64,000 nucleotides of DNA from PALSA-612 sp963791225. GTDB lineage: Bacteria; Actinomycetota; Thermoleophilia; Gaiellales; Gaiellaceae. The notes beneath the pieces are model-generated. The model was not told the origin of the DNA. It made no database searches and was given only the letters and a program-made list of their open reading frames with translations. Both the position numbers and the translations under genes were made by a program. Shown here one piece after another: positions 26,980 through 35,440 of this stretch (position 1 is its first letter; every line of letters begins with the position of its first letter). Location: contig CAWBRV010000008.1 of NCBI GenBank assembly GCA_963791225.1, positions 1,240,001-1,304,000 of the forward strand, given 5' to 3'.

Positions 26980-27414
26980 TTACTCGTCGGTCACCGGGCC
27001 GCGACGGCGCTTCACCTCGCCCCGGCGCCGCTTGTCGGTCAGACGGTCCTCTATTGCCGAGCGAGGCGGGCGCGTTGCCCGTCGCTTCCGGGACACGCGC
27101 AGTGCGTCGCGGAGGGAGGCGACGAGCCGCTCGAGCGCGAGCTCGCGGTTCCGCGCCTGGCTGCGTTCGTCCTCGGCCACCGCGCGCAGGACCGGGCCGG
27201 CCTTCGCCAGGACGCGCCGCTTCTGCCCCTCGGTGAGCGACGTCGAGGCCTCGACGTCGAACAGCGCCTCGACCCGCGTCTCCGTCTTCTGGGCGTGCTG
27301 GCCGCCCGGTCCGCTCGACCTGGACGTGCGCACGCGGATCTCGGAGCGGCCGATCGAGACGCTCCGCGTGACCTGGATCCGGTTCGCACTAGACTCGCCC
27401 GCGATGGCGTCCAT
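26980..27414 (-). CDS. arfB: ArfB-like peptidyl-tRNA hydrolase (GGQ domain)
   Basis: This 144-residue protein has the release-factor catalytic loop SSGPGGQHAQKTETRV, where GGQ triggers peptidyl-tRNA hydrolysis, and a Lys/Arg-rich C-terminal tail (KRRRGEVKRRRG) that in ArfB enters the empty mRNA channel. The predicted role is rescue of stalled ribosomes. Length matches ArfB (about 140) rather than a full release factor. ATG 27414 is the only usable start. Its first codons overlap, on the other strand, the leader region of acpS, so the two promoters interleave. Confidence 0.88.
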   Translation of the reverse strand: MDAIAGESSANRIQVTRSVSIGRSEIRVRTSRSSGPGGQHAQKTETRVEALFDVEASTSLTEGQKRRVLAKAGPVLRAVAEDERSQARNRELALERLVASLRDALRVSRKRRATRPPRSAIEDRLTDKRRRGEVKRRRGPVTDE

Positions 27415-27442
27415 TCTGGTGAAGGGGGCTGCTGTTTCGTGA
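27404..27442 (+). CDS. Possible leader peptide (12 aa) of acpS
   Basis: A -10-like TAGACT (27390-27395) stands eight bases before ATG 27404, so a transcript starting there would be leaderless. The reading frame MASILVKGAAVS stops at TGA 27440-27442, overlapping the acpS GTG by GTGA. The overlap would couple acpS translation to this short peptide. The only support is its geometry. Confidence 0.3.
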   Translation: MASILVKGAAVS

Positions 27443-27804
27443 GCGTCGGCGTCGACCTGATCGAGATCGAGCGTGTCCGGCGGACGCTCGCGCGCTACGC
27501 CGGCTTCCGGGAGCGGTGCTTCACCGAGGCCGAGCGGGCCTACTGCGACTCCCGTCCGAACCCGGCCCAGCACTACGCGGCGCGCTTCGCGGGCAAGGAG
27601 GCGGTCGGCAAGGCGCTCGGCTTCGGCGTCGCGGTCAACTTCGCCTGGCGCGAGGTCGAGATCGCCGGGCGGCCGAAGCCGTCCGTGCGTCTGTCCGGTC
27701 GATTGCGCGAGCGCGCCGAGCGGCTGGGCGCGGGCGAGGTCGAGCTGTCGATGACCCACTCGAAGGAGCTCGCGGCCGCGGTCGCGGTCGTCGCGGATGC
27801 TTGA
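27439..27804 (+). CDS. acpS: Holo-[acyl-carrier-protein] synthase
   Basis: AcpS (121 residues, usual 120-130) transfers phosphopantetheine from CoA to acyl carrier protein. GTG 27439 gives the family start MSVGVDLIEIERV with the first magnesium Asp, and FAGKEAVGKALGFG holds the second signature (Glu and Lys). MTHSKELAAAVAVV is the conserved C-terminal strand. It starts the acpS-nnr-alr run and overlaps nnr by 8 bases. The AAGGGGG sequence upstream may serve as ribosome site. Confidence 0.96.
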   Translation: MSVGVDLIEIERVRRTLARYAGFRERCFTEAERAYCDSRPNPAQHYAARFAGKEAVGKALGFGVAVNFAWREVEIAGRPKPSVRLSGRLRERAERLGAGEVELSMTHSKELAAAVAVVADA

Positions 27805-29164
27805 GCCGCTCTACACGGCGGCCGAGATGCGTGCCGCCGAGGAGCGCTATCCGGGCTATCCGGGGACGGTGCCGGAGCTGATGGAGCGGGCGGGGAAAGC
27901 CGTCGCCGACCTCGTGCTCGCGAACTTCGCCGAATTGCGGCGGATCACGGTCGTCTGCGGCGGCGGCTCGAACGGCGGCGACGGGCGCGTGGCGGTCCGG
28001 TACCTCGAACAGGCGGGACGCGAGGTGCGGGTCGTGGACGCGAAGGCGGGGGAGAGGGACCTCGGCGAGCCCGAGGTGATCGTAGACGCCCTCTTCGGCA
28101 CCGGCTTCTCGGGCGAGCCGCGCGCGGACGCCGCCGGGCTGATCGAGCTGATCAACGCGAGCGATGCGGAAGTCGTCGCCGTCGACCTGCCTTCGGGCGT
28201 CGATGCCTCGACCGGCGAGGTGGCCGGGGCAGCCGTCGAGGCCACGTGCACGGTCGCGTTCCACGGCGAGAAGGTCGGCCACCGGGTCACGCCCGGCGCG
28301 GAGGTCGCAGGCGCCTACGTGGAGATCGCAGACATCGGGCTCGAGCCGCTCGAGACGCGCCACCGGAAGGTCGTCGGCATCGACATCCTCCAGCTCGTCC
28401 CGCGCCGCATGCCGCGCGACAACAAGTACACGGCGGGGTCGGTGCTCGTCGTCGGCGGCGGGCCCGGAATGACGGGGGCGCCGGCGCTGGCTGCACGGGC
28501 GGCGTTCCGGGCCGATGCGGGCTACGTCGCGGTCGCCACGCCCGCCGAGTGCATTCCGGTGCTGGAGACGCTCGTGCTGGAAGCGGTGAAACGGCCGCTC
28601 GAAGACGTGTTCGACGCCGCCGGACGCGCGGGCGCGCTGGCGATCGGCCCGGGCCTGGGGCGGAGCGACGAGCGTCGGGCGCTCGTCCGGAGGCTGCTCG
28701 AGGAGACCGATCTGCCGGCGGTGGTCGACGCCGACGCGCTCTTCGGCCTGGAGCCGTTCTCGCGCGCTGCGCCGACGGTGCTCACCCCGCACTCCGGCGA
28801 GCTGGCGCGCCTGCTCGGCGTCGACTCCGCCTGGGTGGACGCGCACCGTCTCCAGGCGCTCGACCGGGCCGTCGAGACGTTCGGCTGCGTCGTCCTGCTG
28901 AAGGGAAGTGACACGCTCGTCGGCGCGCCGGACGAGGGTGTGATCGTCAGCAGTGGCTGCCCGGCACTGGCCACGGCCGGGACCGGCGACGTGCTCACCG
29001 GGATCGTCGGCGCGTTCCTCGCGAAGGGCATGGATGCGCGCCTCGCGGCTGCCGCGGCGACGACGGCGCACACGCACGCGGCGATGGCGGTCGACCACGC
29101 CGACGGCCTCGTGGCGAGCGACGTGGTCGAGGCGCTGCCGCGGGTGCTGGGTGCCTCGCTCTGA
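27797..29164 (+). CDS. nnr: Bifunctional NAD(P)H-hydrate epimerase/dehydratase
   Basis: The 455-residue Nnr repairs hydrated NAD(P)H. Residues 1-200 are the YjeF_N epimerase domain (VVCGGGSNGGDGRVAVRYL, VDALFGTGFSG, AVDLPSGVDA), and residues 215-455 the ADP-dependent dehydratase of the ribokinase fold (VLVVGGGPGMTGAPALAARA, VLTPHSGELARLLG, ATAGTGDVLTGIVGA with the catalytic Asp). Both domains are complete. The alr gene overlaps its last 14 bases. Confidence 0.96.
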   Translation: MLEPLYTAAEMRAAEERYPGYPGTVPELMERAGKAVADLVLANFAELRRITVVCGGGSNGGDGRVAVRYLEQAGREVRVVDAKAGERDLGEPEVIVDALFGTGFSGEPRADAAGLIELINASDAEVVAVDLPSGVDASTGEVAGAAVEATCTVAFHGEKVGHRVTPGAEVAGAYVEIADIGLEPLETRHRKVVGIDILQLVPRRMPRDNKYTAGSVLVVGGGPGMTGAPALAARAAFRADAGYVAVATPAECIPVLETLVLEAVKRPLEDVFDAAGRAGALAIGPGLGRSDERRALVRRLLEETDLPAVVDADALFGLEPFSRAAPTVLTPHSGELARLLGVDSAWVDAHRLQALDRAVETFGCVVLLKGSDTLVGAPDEGVIVSSGCPALATAGTGDVLTGIVGAFLAKGMDARLAAAAATTAHTHAAMAVDHADGLVASDVVEALPRVLGASL

Positions 29165-30173
29165 GGTCACGATCGACCTCGGCGCGCTGCGCCGCAACGT
29201 CGAGCGCCTCCGCGGCGTCCTCGGCGGGACGGAGCTCTGGGCCGTGGTCAAGGCGGACGGGTACGGTCACGGCGCGGCCGATGTCGCCGGCGCCGCGGTG
29301 GACGCGGGCGCGTCGGCCCTGTGCGTCGCGACCGTGGCCGAGGGACTGTCCCTCAGACGCGTCCTTCACGGACAGCGGATCGTCGTGCTCGGCCCCACCG
29401 ATCAGGTTCGCGAGGCGCGAGAGGCAGGCCTCGAGCTCGTCGTCGGCGACGGGCGGATGCCGGAGGACGTGCCCGTCCACGTCAAGCTCGACACGGGGAT
29501 GGGCCGGTACGGATTCAGGGAGCTACCGACGATCCCCACCAACGTCGTCGGCCTGATGACCCACCTGGCCACGGCCGACTCCGACCCAGCTCCCGACCCC
29601 GACTTCGCCCGCCTGCAACTCTCGCGCTTCCGCGAGGCAACTGCGGGCACCGAGCTGACCCTGCACGCCGCGAACAGCGCCGCGGCGTTGCGGTTGCCGG
29701 AGTCCCACCTGGATGCGGCCCGGATCGGCATCGCGCTCTACGGCCTCTCGCCGTTCGGCACCGACCCGGCCGACGACGGACTCGAGCCGGTGCTCTCGTG
29801 GCGGAGCGAGCTGGCGCAGGTCAAGCGGCTCGCAGCGGGCGAGAGCACGGGCTACGGGAGGACGTTCGTCGCGGAGCGGCCGACGTGGATCGGGCTCGTC
29901 CCGCTCGGCTACGGGGACGGCTTCCGGCGAGACCTGACCCTCACGGAGGTGCTCGTCGCGGGAGAGCGGCGGCGCGTCGTCGGCACGGTGTCGATGGACT
30001 CGTTCGCCGTCGAGCTGCCCGGGCCGGCCGAGCCCGGCACGACGGTGACGCTGATCGGCGACGGGCTGCTCGCCGAGGAGCACGCCCGGCACGCGGGCAC
30101 GATCTCGTACGAGCTCGTCGTGGGCGTCCACGCGGGCCCGACCCGCGCCACACGGACGGTCGTCGATGCTTGA
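29151..30173 (+). CDS. alr: Alanine racemase
   Basis: Alr (340 residues, slightly short against 360-380) makes D-alanine for peptidoglycan. PLP lysine Lys34 is in WAVVKADGYGHG; the other catalytic tyrosine is in STGYGRTF and GYGDGFRR follows; HAANSAA and GIALYG are further signatures. GTG 29151, inside nnr, gives the start MPRSEVTIDLGAL and is the best choice; upstream frame has no conserved residues. It overlaps the next gene by 8 bases. Acidic or Pro-rich extras are absent. Confidence 0.95.
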   Translation: MPRSEVTIDLGALRRNVERLRGVLGGTELWAVVKADGYGHGAADVAGAAVDAGASALCVATVAEGLSLRRVLHGQRIVVLGPTDQVREAREAGLELVVGDGRMPEDVPVHVKLDTGMGRYGFRELPTIPTNVVGLMTHLATADSDPAPDPDFARLQLSRFREATAGTELTLHAANSAAALRLPESHLDAARIGIALYGLSPFGTDPADDGLEPVLSWRSELAQVKRLAAGESTGYGRTFVAERPTWIGLVPLGYGDGFRRDLTLTEVLVAGERRRVVGTVSMDSFAVELPGPAEPGTTVTLIGDGLLAEEHARHAGTISYELVVGVHAGPTRATRTVVDA

Positions 30174-31188
30174 GCGGGCGGTCGAGATCCTCGCCGGCGA
30201 GGAGGCGTTCGTCGTCGGCGGCACCGTCCGCGACGAGCTGCTTGGCCGGCCCGTGGTCGACCTCGACATCGCCTGCGCCGACCCGGAGCGGGCCGCCCGC
30301 GCATACGCGGCGGACTCGGACGGCGCGCCGTTTCCCCTCTCCGCCGCACACGGCGGCTGGCGGGTCGCACTGTCCGAGGGCCGAACCGTCGACTTCACGC
30401 CGCTCCGCGGCTCGATCGAGGAGGACCTCGCGACGCGCGACTTCACGATCAACGCGATCGCGCGGCCGCTCGCGGGCGGCGAGCACGTCGACCCGTTCGA
30501 CGGGCGCGGCGACCTCGACGAGCGGGTCGTCCGGGCGGTCGGCGCCGGCGTGTTCGAGGCCGACCCGCTCCGTCTCCTGCGGGCCGTCCGCTTCGAGGAA
30601 GAGCTCGGCTTCGTCATCGAGCGGCGCACCGAGCGCCTCGTCCGCGAACAGGCGAAGCTCGTCACACGACCGGCCGGCGAGCGCATCCTCGAGGTGCTCC
30701 TCCGCCTCGGCGTCCCCGGCTGGCACCGCCTCGACGGGCTCGGGCTCCTGCAGCCCCTCGGCGGCTCGCTCGAGCTCACCGACCGGGCCGACGCCGTCGA
30801 CGCACCCGAGTACCGGCTCGTCGTCTTTCTCCAGGACTCGCTCGGCCTGCTGCCGATCTCGCGCGAGCTCCGGCGCTACGCGGTTGCCCTGCTGCGGAGC
30901 TCGCCGCCGTCGGACTCGTCCGCGCGCTCGCTGCACCGCTTCCGCCGTCGAACCGAGCCGTGGGCGCTCGAGGCGCTCGCCTTCCACGGCCGCCTCGACC
31001 TCGAGGGTGCGCTCGCCGAGTCGCGCGCCGCCGATCCGTCCGAGCCGCTGCTGCGCGGCGACGAGCTCGGCCTCCCGGAGGGTCCCGAAATCGGTGTGCT
31101 ACTGGAGCTGATCGCCGAGGAGCGGGCGGCAGGCATGATCTCTACCCGAGAGGAGGCGCTCGAGCTTGTCCGACGACAATCACGCTGA
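30166..31188 (+). CDS. CCA tRNA nucleotidyltransferase-like protein (class II)
   Basis: This 340-residue protein has the polymerase-beta superfamily head: FVVGGTVRDELLG, VVDLDIAC (the metal Asp pair), DFTPLRGSIEEDLATRDFTI and NAIARPL, then RLLRAVRFEEELGF, which is motif E of class II CCA-adding enzymes and poly(A) polymerases. The helical tail is shorter than in E. coli CCA enzymes, and no HD domain is visible. CCA addition or repair of tRNA is the most likely role. It overlaps alr and the next methyltransferase (23 bases), so these form one operon. Confidence 0.85.
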   Translation: MLERAVEILAGEEAFVVGGTVRDELLGRPVVDLDIACADPERAARAYAADSDGAPFPLSAAHGGWRVALSEGRTVDFTPLRGSIEEDLATRDFTINAIARPLAGGEHVDPFDGRGDLDERVVRAVGAGVFEADPLRLLRAVRFEEELGFVIERRTERLVREQAKLVTRPAGERILEVLLRLGVPGWHRLDGLGLLQPLGGSLELTDRADAVDAPEYRLVVFLQDSLGLLPISRELRRYAVALLRSSPPSDSSARSLHRFRRRTEPWALEALAFHGRLDLEGALAESRAADPSEPLLRGDELGLPEGPEIGVLLELIAEERAAGMISTREEALELVRRQSR

Positions 31189-31888
31189 AGCCGTGCAGGA
31201 GCGGTTCGCCCGTACGGCGGCGCGCATGATCGAGCGCGAGCGGATGCGGCGCGAGGCACTTCGGGCCGACCTGCGCCAGTTCGTGCCGTTGTCCGGCAAC
31301 GAGCGCGTCCTCGACTCGGGCGCCGGCACCGGCGCGCTCGCGCTCGCCTTCGCGCCGCTCGTCCGCAAGGTGGTCGCGCTCGACATCGTCGAGGAGCTCC
31401 TCGAGCACGGCCGGCAGGCCGCGGAGGGGCTCGACAACGTGAGCTTCGTGAAGGGCGACGCCACCGCGCTGCCGTTCGAGCGGGATGCCTTCGACCTCGC
31501 CGCCTGCCACCGGACGCTGCACCACGTCGCCCGCCCCGAGCTCGTCGTCTCCGAGTTGGCGCGCGTGACGTGCCTCGGCGGCCGCGTGCTCGTGATCGAC
31601 CAGATCGCGCCGGCCGACCCGCTCGCGGCGATCGAGCTCGACCGCTTCGAGCGCGCCCGCGACCCGTCGCACACCCGGCTGCTCTCCGACATCGACGTCC
31701 GCTCGTCACTCGACGCAAACGGGCTCGTGCTGCTCGGCTCGAGGATGGAGCAGGAGTCACGCGACCTCGACAGCTACCTCGACCTGGCCGGCTGCGAGGG
31801 CGAGGCACGGGAGGCCGTCAGCTCCGTGGCGCCGGCCCAGATCGTCGCCACGATCGGCTGGTATCTGGCGGCCAAGCCGATGCCCTGA
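31166..31888 (+). CDS. Class I SAM methyltransferase, UbiE-like
   Basis: This 240-residue protein from TTG 31166 has motif I RVLDSGAGTGALALAF, motif II VVALDIVEELL, the VKGDATALPF motif and FDLAACHRTLHHVARP, which is the UbiE/Methyltransf_11 pattern. Predicted to methylate a small molecule; substrate unknown. It begins 23 bases inside the CCA-enzyme gene, with no ATG or GTG suitable nearby, so the TTG start is moderately uncertain. Confidence 0.85.
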   Translation: MSDDNHAEAVQERFARTAARMIERERMRREALRADLRQFVPLSGNERVLDSGAGTGALALAFAPLVRKVVALDIVEELLEHGRQAAEGLDNVSFVKGDATALPFERDAFDLAACHRTLHHVARPELVVSELARVTCLGGRVLVIDQIAPADPLAAIELDRFERARDPSHTRLLSDIDVRSSLDANGLVLLGSRMEQESRDLDSYLDLAGCEGEAREAVSSVAPAQIVATIGWYLAAKPMP

Positions 31889-31904
31889 CCAGTAGGCTTC
31901 GCAC

Positions 31905-33125
31905 GTGAGCGACAGCGATCTCTCCCGGCTCGCCGATCTCGCTGTCGCGGTCGGCGCAAACGTCCAGCCGGGGCAGATCGTCGGAGTCACCGCCGAGCTC
32001 GAGCACCACGATTTCGCACGCGCGATTGCGGCGAGCGCCTACGACCGAGGCGCGAAGTTCGTCGACGTCTGGTACATCGACCCGCTCGTCAAGCGCGCGC
32101 GTATCGAGTTCGCGCCGGACGACACGCTCGAGTTCGTGCCGCCCTGGTACGGGCAGCGGGTGCTCGAGCTGGGGGAGCAGCGCGGCGCGAACATCACGAT
32201 CCGCGGCACGACCGTCCCCGGCGCACTCGGTGGGCTCGACCCGAAGCGGGCCGGGCGCGACATGCTGCCTCGCATCAAGGAGTCGACCACGATCGTCAAC
32301 GAGCGCACGGTCAACTGGACGATCCTCGCCTATCCGACCGCCCCCTGGGCGCGGCTCTGCTACCCGGAGCTCGACGACGACGCGGCGCTCGCGCGGCTCT
32401 GGCAGGAGGTCAAGCACGTCAGCCGACTCGACGAGCCCGACCCGCTCGCGGCCTGGGAGGATCGGATCGTCGCCCTGGAGCGCGCGGCCGACGCGATGAA
32501 CGACGGCGACTTCGACGCGATCCACTTCGAAGGCGAGGGCACCGATCTCACCATCGGCCTGCTCCAGACCTCGACCTGGCGGATGGCGCGCTGGTCGACG
32601 GTCGACGGCATCCGGCATCTTCCGAACGTGCCGAGCGAGGAGGTGTTCACGTCTCCCGACCCGGCGCGGGTCGAGGGCCACGTGCGCTCGACGAAGCCGC
32701 TCGTGCTCTCGGACGGCACCCTGGTGCGCGGGCTCCGCGTCCGGTTCGAAGGTGGCCGCGCGGTCGAGATCGACGCCGACGAGGGTGCCGAGGTGCTCCG
32801 CGGCCGGACGCAGATCGACGAGGGGGCCTCGCGGCTGGGCGAGGTCGCCCTGGTCGACCGCGAGAGCAGGATCGGCCAGCTCGGGACGGTCTTCTACGAG
32901 ACGCTGCTCGACGAGAACGCCGCCAGTCACATCGCGCTCGGCTCCGGCTTCAGCTGGGCGGTCGAGACCGACGAGGACCGGGCACGCGTCAACCAGAGCG
33001 CCGCGCACATCGACTTCATGATCGGGAGCAACGACGTCGACGTCACCGGCGTGACGAAGGACGGGGAACGTGTCCCGGTCCTGCGCGACGGCGCGTGGCA
33101 GCTCACCCCGGTCCACGCGGCTTGA
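31905..33125 (+). CDS. M29 family aminopeptidase (copy 1)
   Basis: This 406-residue thermophilic-type aminopeptidase M29 uses two metal ions. NVPSEEVFTSPDPARVEG contains the metal-binding Glu, GEVALVDRESRIGQL another, DENAASHIALG and NQSAAHIDFMIGSNDVDVTG the His and His-x-Asp ligands. It starts at GTG 31905 with a TAGGCT -10-like box seven bases before it, so the mRNA may be leaderless. The second copy follows directly with a TTGA overlap. Confidence 0.93.
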   Translation: MSDSDLSRLADLAVAVGANVQPGQIVGVTAELEHHDFARAIAASAYDRGAKFVDVWYIDPLVKRARIEFAPDDTLEFVPPWYGQRVLELGEQRGANITIRGTTVPGALGGLDPKRAGRDMLPRIKESTTIVNERTVNWTILAYPTAPWARLCYPELDDDAALARLWQEVKHVSRLDEPDPLAAWEDRIVALERAADAMNDGDFDAIHFEGEGTDLTIGLLQTSTWRMARWSTVDGIRHLPNVPSEEVFTSPDPARVEGHVRSTKPLVLSDGTLVRGLRVRFEGGRAVEIDADEGAEVLRGRTQIDEGASRLGEVALVDRESRIGQLGTVFYETLLDENAASHIALGSGFSWAVETDEDRARVNQSAAHIDFMIGSNDVDVTGVTKDGERVPVLRDGAWQLTPVHAA

Positions 33126-34324
33126 CGCCGCCTCCACTCGCGGGCCGGCTCGCCGACCTCGCGGTCGGCGTGGGCGCGAACGTGCAGCCGGGTCAGATCG
33201 TCACCGTCTCCGCCGATCTCGGGATGGAGGAGGTCGTGCGCGAGGTCGTGGCCGCGGCCTACCGGCGAGGGGCGCAATTCGTCGACGTGGCCTACTTCGA
33301 CCCGTGGGTCAAGCGGGCCAGGATCGAGCGGGCCGACGGCGACACGCTGACCTTCGTCCCGCCCTGGTACGGCGAGCGCGTGCGCGCGCTCGGGCGCTGC
33401 CACTCCGCCCGCATTGTCTTCACGGCGCCCTCCGACCCCGAGGCGCTACGCGGCCTCGACTCGGAGCGGCTCGGCCGCGACCCGCTTCCGGCGCTTGCCG
33501 AGTGGATGGAGGTCCTCGAAGAGCGGACCGTCAACTGGACGATCGTGCCCTACCCGACCATGACGTGGGCGCGGCTCGTCTACCCCGAGCTCGACGACGA
33601 GGCGGCGCTCGAGCAGCTCCAGAGGGACGTCGTCCACGTCTGCCGGCTCGACGAGGCAGATCCCGCGGCCGCCTGGCGGAGCCGCACCGACGAGCTGAGC
33701 GCCGTGGGGGCGCGACTGACCGCGCTCCACCTCGATGCGCTGCACTTCGACGGGCCGGGAACCGACCTGACGATCGGCCTGCTCCCGAGCTCGGCCTGGA
33801 TGGGCGCGATGTCGACGACGATCGACGGGCTCGAGCACCTTCCGAACGTGCCGACCGAGGAGGTGTTCACGACGCCCGATCCCGAGCGTGCGGAGGGCGT
33901 CGTGCGCTCGGCGAAGCCGCTCGTCCTCGTCGACGGGACACTCGTGCGCGGGCTCGAGGTTCGCTTCGAGGGTGGCCGGGCGGTCGAGATCGACGCCGAG
34001 GAGGGCGTCGACGTGATGCGGGTGCGGACGGCGCGCGACGAGGGCGCCGTGCGGCTCGGGGAAGTGGCACTCGTCGACCGGGAGAGCCGGATCGGCCAGC
34101 TCGGTCGCGTGTTCTACGAGACGTTGCTGGACGAGAACGCTTCGAGTCACATCGCCCTCGGGTCGGCCTACGAGGAGGCTGTCGACGAGGACGACGTGCC
34201 GCGCGTCAACCGCAGCGGCATCCACATCGACTTCATGGTCGGCGGGGACGACGTCGACGTCACCGGGATCACGCATGGCGGCGAGCGCGTACCGCTCCTC
34301 CGCGGCGGCGTCTGGCAGATCTGA
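33122..34324 (+). CDS. M29 family aminopeptidase (copy 2)
   Basis: A paralogue of copy 1, 400 residues from TTG 33122, with the same metal ligands (NVPTEEVFTTPDPERAEG, DENASSHIALG, RSGIHIDFMVGGDDVDVTG). The two proteins align without large gaps, clearly a tandem duplication followed by divergence. TTG overlaps the upstream stop. No signal peptide is present in either, so they act in the cytosol, in peptide turnover. The two copies may form a hetero-oligomer, as M29 enzymes are dimers; this is inference. Confidence 0.9.
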   Translation: MTPPPLAGRLADLAVGVGANVQPGQIVTVSADLGMEEVVREVVAAAYRRGAQFVDVAYFDPWVKRARIERADGDTLTFVPPWYGERVRALGRCHSARIVFTAPSDPEALRGLDSERLGRDPLPALAEWMEVLEERTVNWTIVPYPTMTWARLVYPELDDEAALEQLQRDVVHVCRLDEADPAAAWRSRTDELSAVGARLTALHLDALHFDGPGTDLTIGLLPSSAWMGAMSTTIDGLEHLPNVPTEEVFTTPDPERAEGVVRSAKPLVLVDGTLVRGLEVRFEGGRAVEIDAEEGVDVMRVRTARDEGAVRLGEVALVDRESRIGQLGRVFYETLLDENASSHIALGSAYEEAVDEDDVPRVNRSGIHIDFMVGGDDVDVTGITHGGERVPLLRGGVWQI

Positions 34325-34372
34325 GGGCGAGGGCTCGGGAGCGGCGCTTCGCCCCCGAGCCCCGCATCTGCG

Positions 34373-35101
34373 CTACGGCGTGACGAGTGCCGACGCCGGG
34401 TTGTTCTGGAGGAGCACGGCGGTGAGCGTGACCGGTCCGAGCAGTGCGGCCGTGCAGTCGCTCTTGCCGTTCAGGTAGACGGTGTTCGATCCGTTCGCGA
34501 CCGGGACGACCCGCGTCGCCGAGGCGTTCAGGCCGAGATAGGTCCCGGCGCCGAACTGGGTCGGGAGGTTGCCGTTGATCCACTGGTCGACGAACCCGGG
34601 CGCCGACTGGTCCGGGACGCCGGCCGACGGCGAGAGCTGCGTCTGGACGCGGCAGTCGGCGGCGGGTGCCTGGTGGATGCGCGTGGCGAAGTTCGCCGTG
34701 ACGAGGGCGAAGCCGGACGCGGACGAGGTGAACGTGAGGTGGGCGAGCTCGGCGCCGCCGGCCGAGTAGATGCTCGCGGGGGCGCCGGGATAGGCGTAGC
34801 CGGTCCAGGCGCTCGTGACCCCGTTCGCTCCCGGTTCGCCCTTCGCGCCGGGATCGCCCTTCGCACCCGGGTCGCCTTTCGGTCCCTGCGGGCCGGCGAT
34901 TTTGGCGCTGGCCGCGAGCTTGGAGAGCGTGACGGCCTTGTTGGCGATCTTGGACGTGGTGACGGCACCGTTCGCGAGCGCCGCCGTGTGGATGCTGCCC
35001 CGCGGGAAGGCCGCCACGGCGGCGACGCTGGTTCCGGCGAGCGCCGCCAGCAACGCGATGCACGCGACGACGAGCGCCGGTGAAGGCTTGAAGCGGTTCA
35101 T
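34373..35101 (-). CDS. Secreted protein with short collagen-like segment
   Basis: This 242-residue protein has a signal/anchor helix (PALVVACIALLAALAGTSVA), a SIHTAALANGAVTTSKIANK region, then six collagen-like triplets (GPQGPKGDPGAKGDPGAKGE) and a beta-rich C-terminal domain of about 145 residues with two cysteines. ATG 35101 is used because the signal peptide follows directly. It overlaps the DUF4242 gene by four bases (ATGA) and is the second gene of that transcription unit, which has the shared 53-bp upstream element. Predicted to be cell-surface or secreted. Confidence 0.82.
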   Translation of the reverse strand: MNRFKPSPALVVACIALLAALAGTSVAAVAAFPRGSIHTAALANGAVTTSKIANKAVTLSKLAASAKIAGPQGPKGDPGAKGDPGAKGEPGANGVTSAWTGYAYPGAPASIYSAGGAELAHLTFTSSASGFALVTANFATRIHQAPAADCRVQTQLSPSAGVPDQSAPGFVDQWINGNLPTQFGAGTYLGLNASATRVVPVANGSNTVYLNGKSDCTAALLGPVTLTAVLLQNNPASALVTP

Positions 35102-35373
35102 CGTTCGACTCCTTTCGGTTCGGTGAAGGCCTCGGAGACGCGTTCCAGCGGCAAGGCGGCGCGGCGCGCGGCCTCTCGCACTGCGTCGGCCGAGACGGCC
35201 TCGTAGAGGAAGAAGCAGGTCTCCTCGTCCGGGACGAAGATCGAGTGCACGTATCGGACCTGCAGCCCCTCGCGGTTGACCTCCTCGGCAGCCCGGCGGG
35301 CGCTTTCGGCCTCCTTCAGCAGTGCCGTGCGGTCCGACCGGGAGAGGTAGAGCTCGGCGAGGTATTCGGGCAT
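35098..35373 (-). CDS. DUF4242-like small protein
   Basis: This 91-residue protein (MPEYLAELYLSR...) has the ferredoxin-like layout of DUF4242 proteins: VRYVHSIFVPDEETCFFLYEA then SADAVREAARRAALPLERVSEA. A family member in Streptomyces (SCO4226) binds nickel; the metal-binding residues are not conserved clearly here, so binding is not claimed. It is the first gene after the shared 53-bp promoter element, with TACCGT as -10 seven bases ahead of ATG 35373, so its mRNA is probably leaderless. Confidence 0.75.
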   Translation of the reverse strand: MPEYLAELYLSRSDRTALLKEAESARRAAEEVNREGLQVRYVHSIFVPDEETCFFLYEAVSADAVREAARRAALPLERVSEAFTEPKGVER

Positions 35374-35377
35374 GGGT

Positions 35378-35430
35378 TCGACGGTACGCCGACGCGCCCC
35401 GGAGCGAAATCCCGGAAAACCTCAATCTTT
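35378..35430 (-). promoter_or_regulatory. 53-bp upstream element shared with 39582-39634 (copy 1)
   Basis: On the minus strand this holds a 32-bp block (35399-35430, beginning AAAGATTGAGG and ending ATTTCGCTCCGG), a 9-base spacer, and a 12-bp block with the TACCGT -10-like box (35378-35389). The 32-bp block matches copy 2 with one mismatch and the spacer is the same length. The -35 position is poor, so an activator is expected to bind the 32-bp block. Confidence 0.7.
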
Positions 35431-35440
35431 GGCAGCGCCG

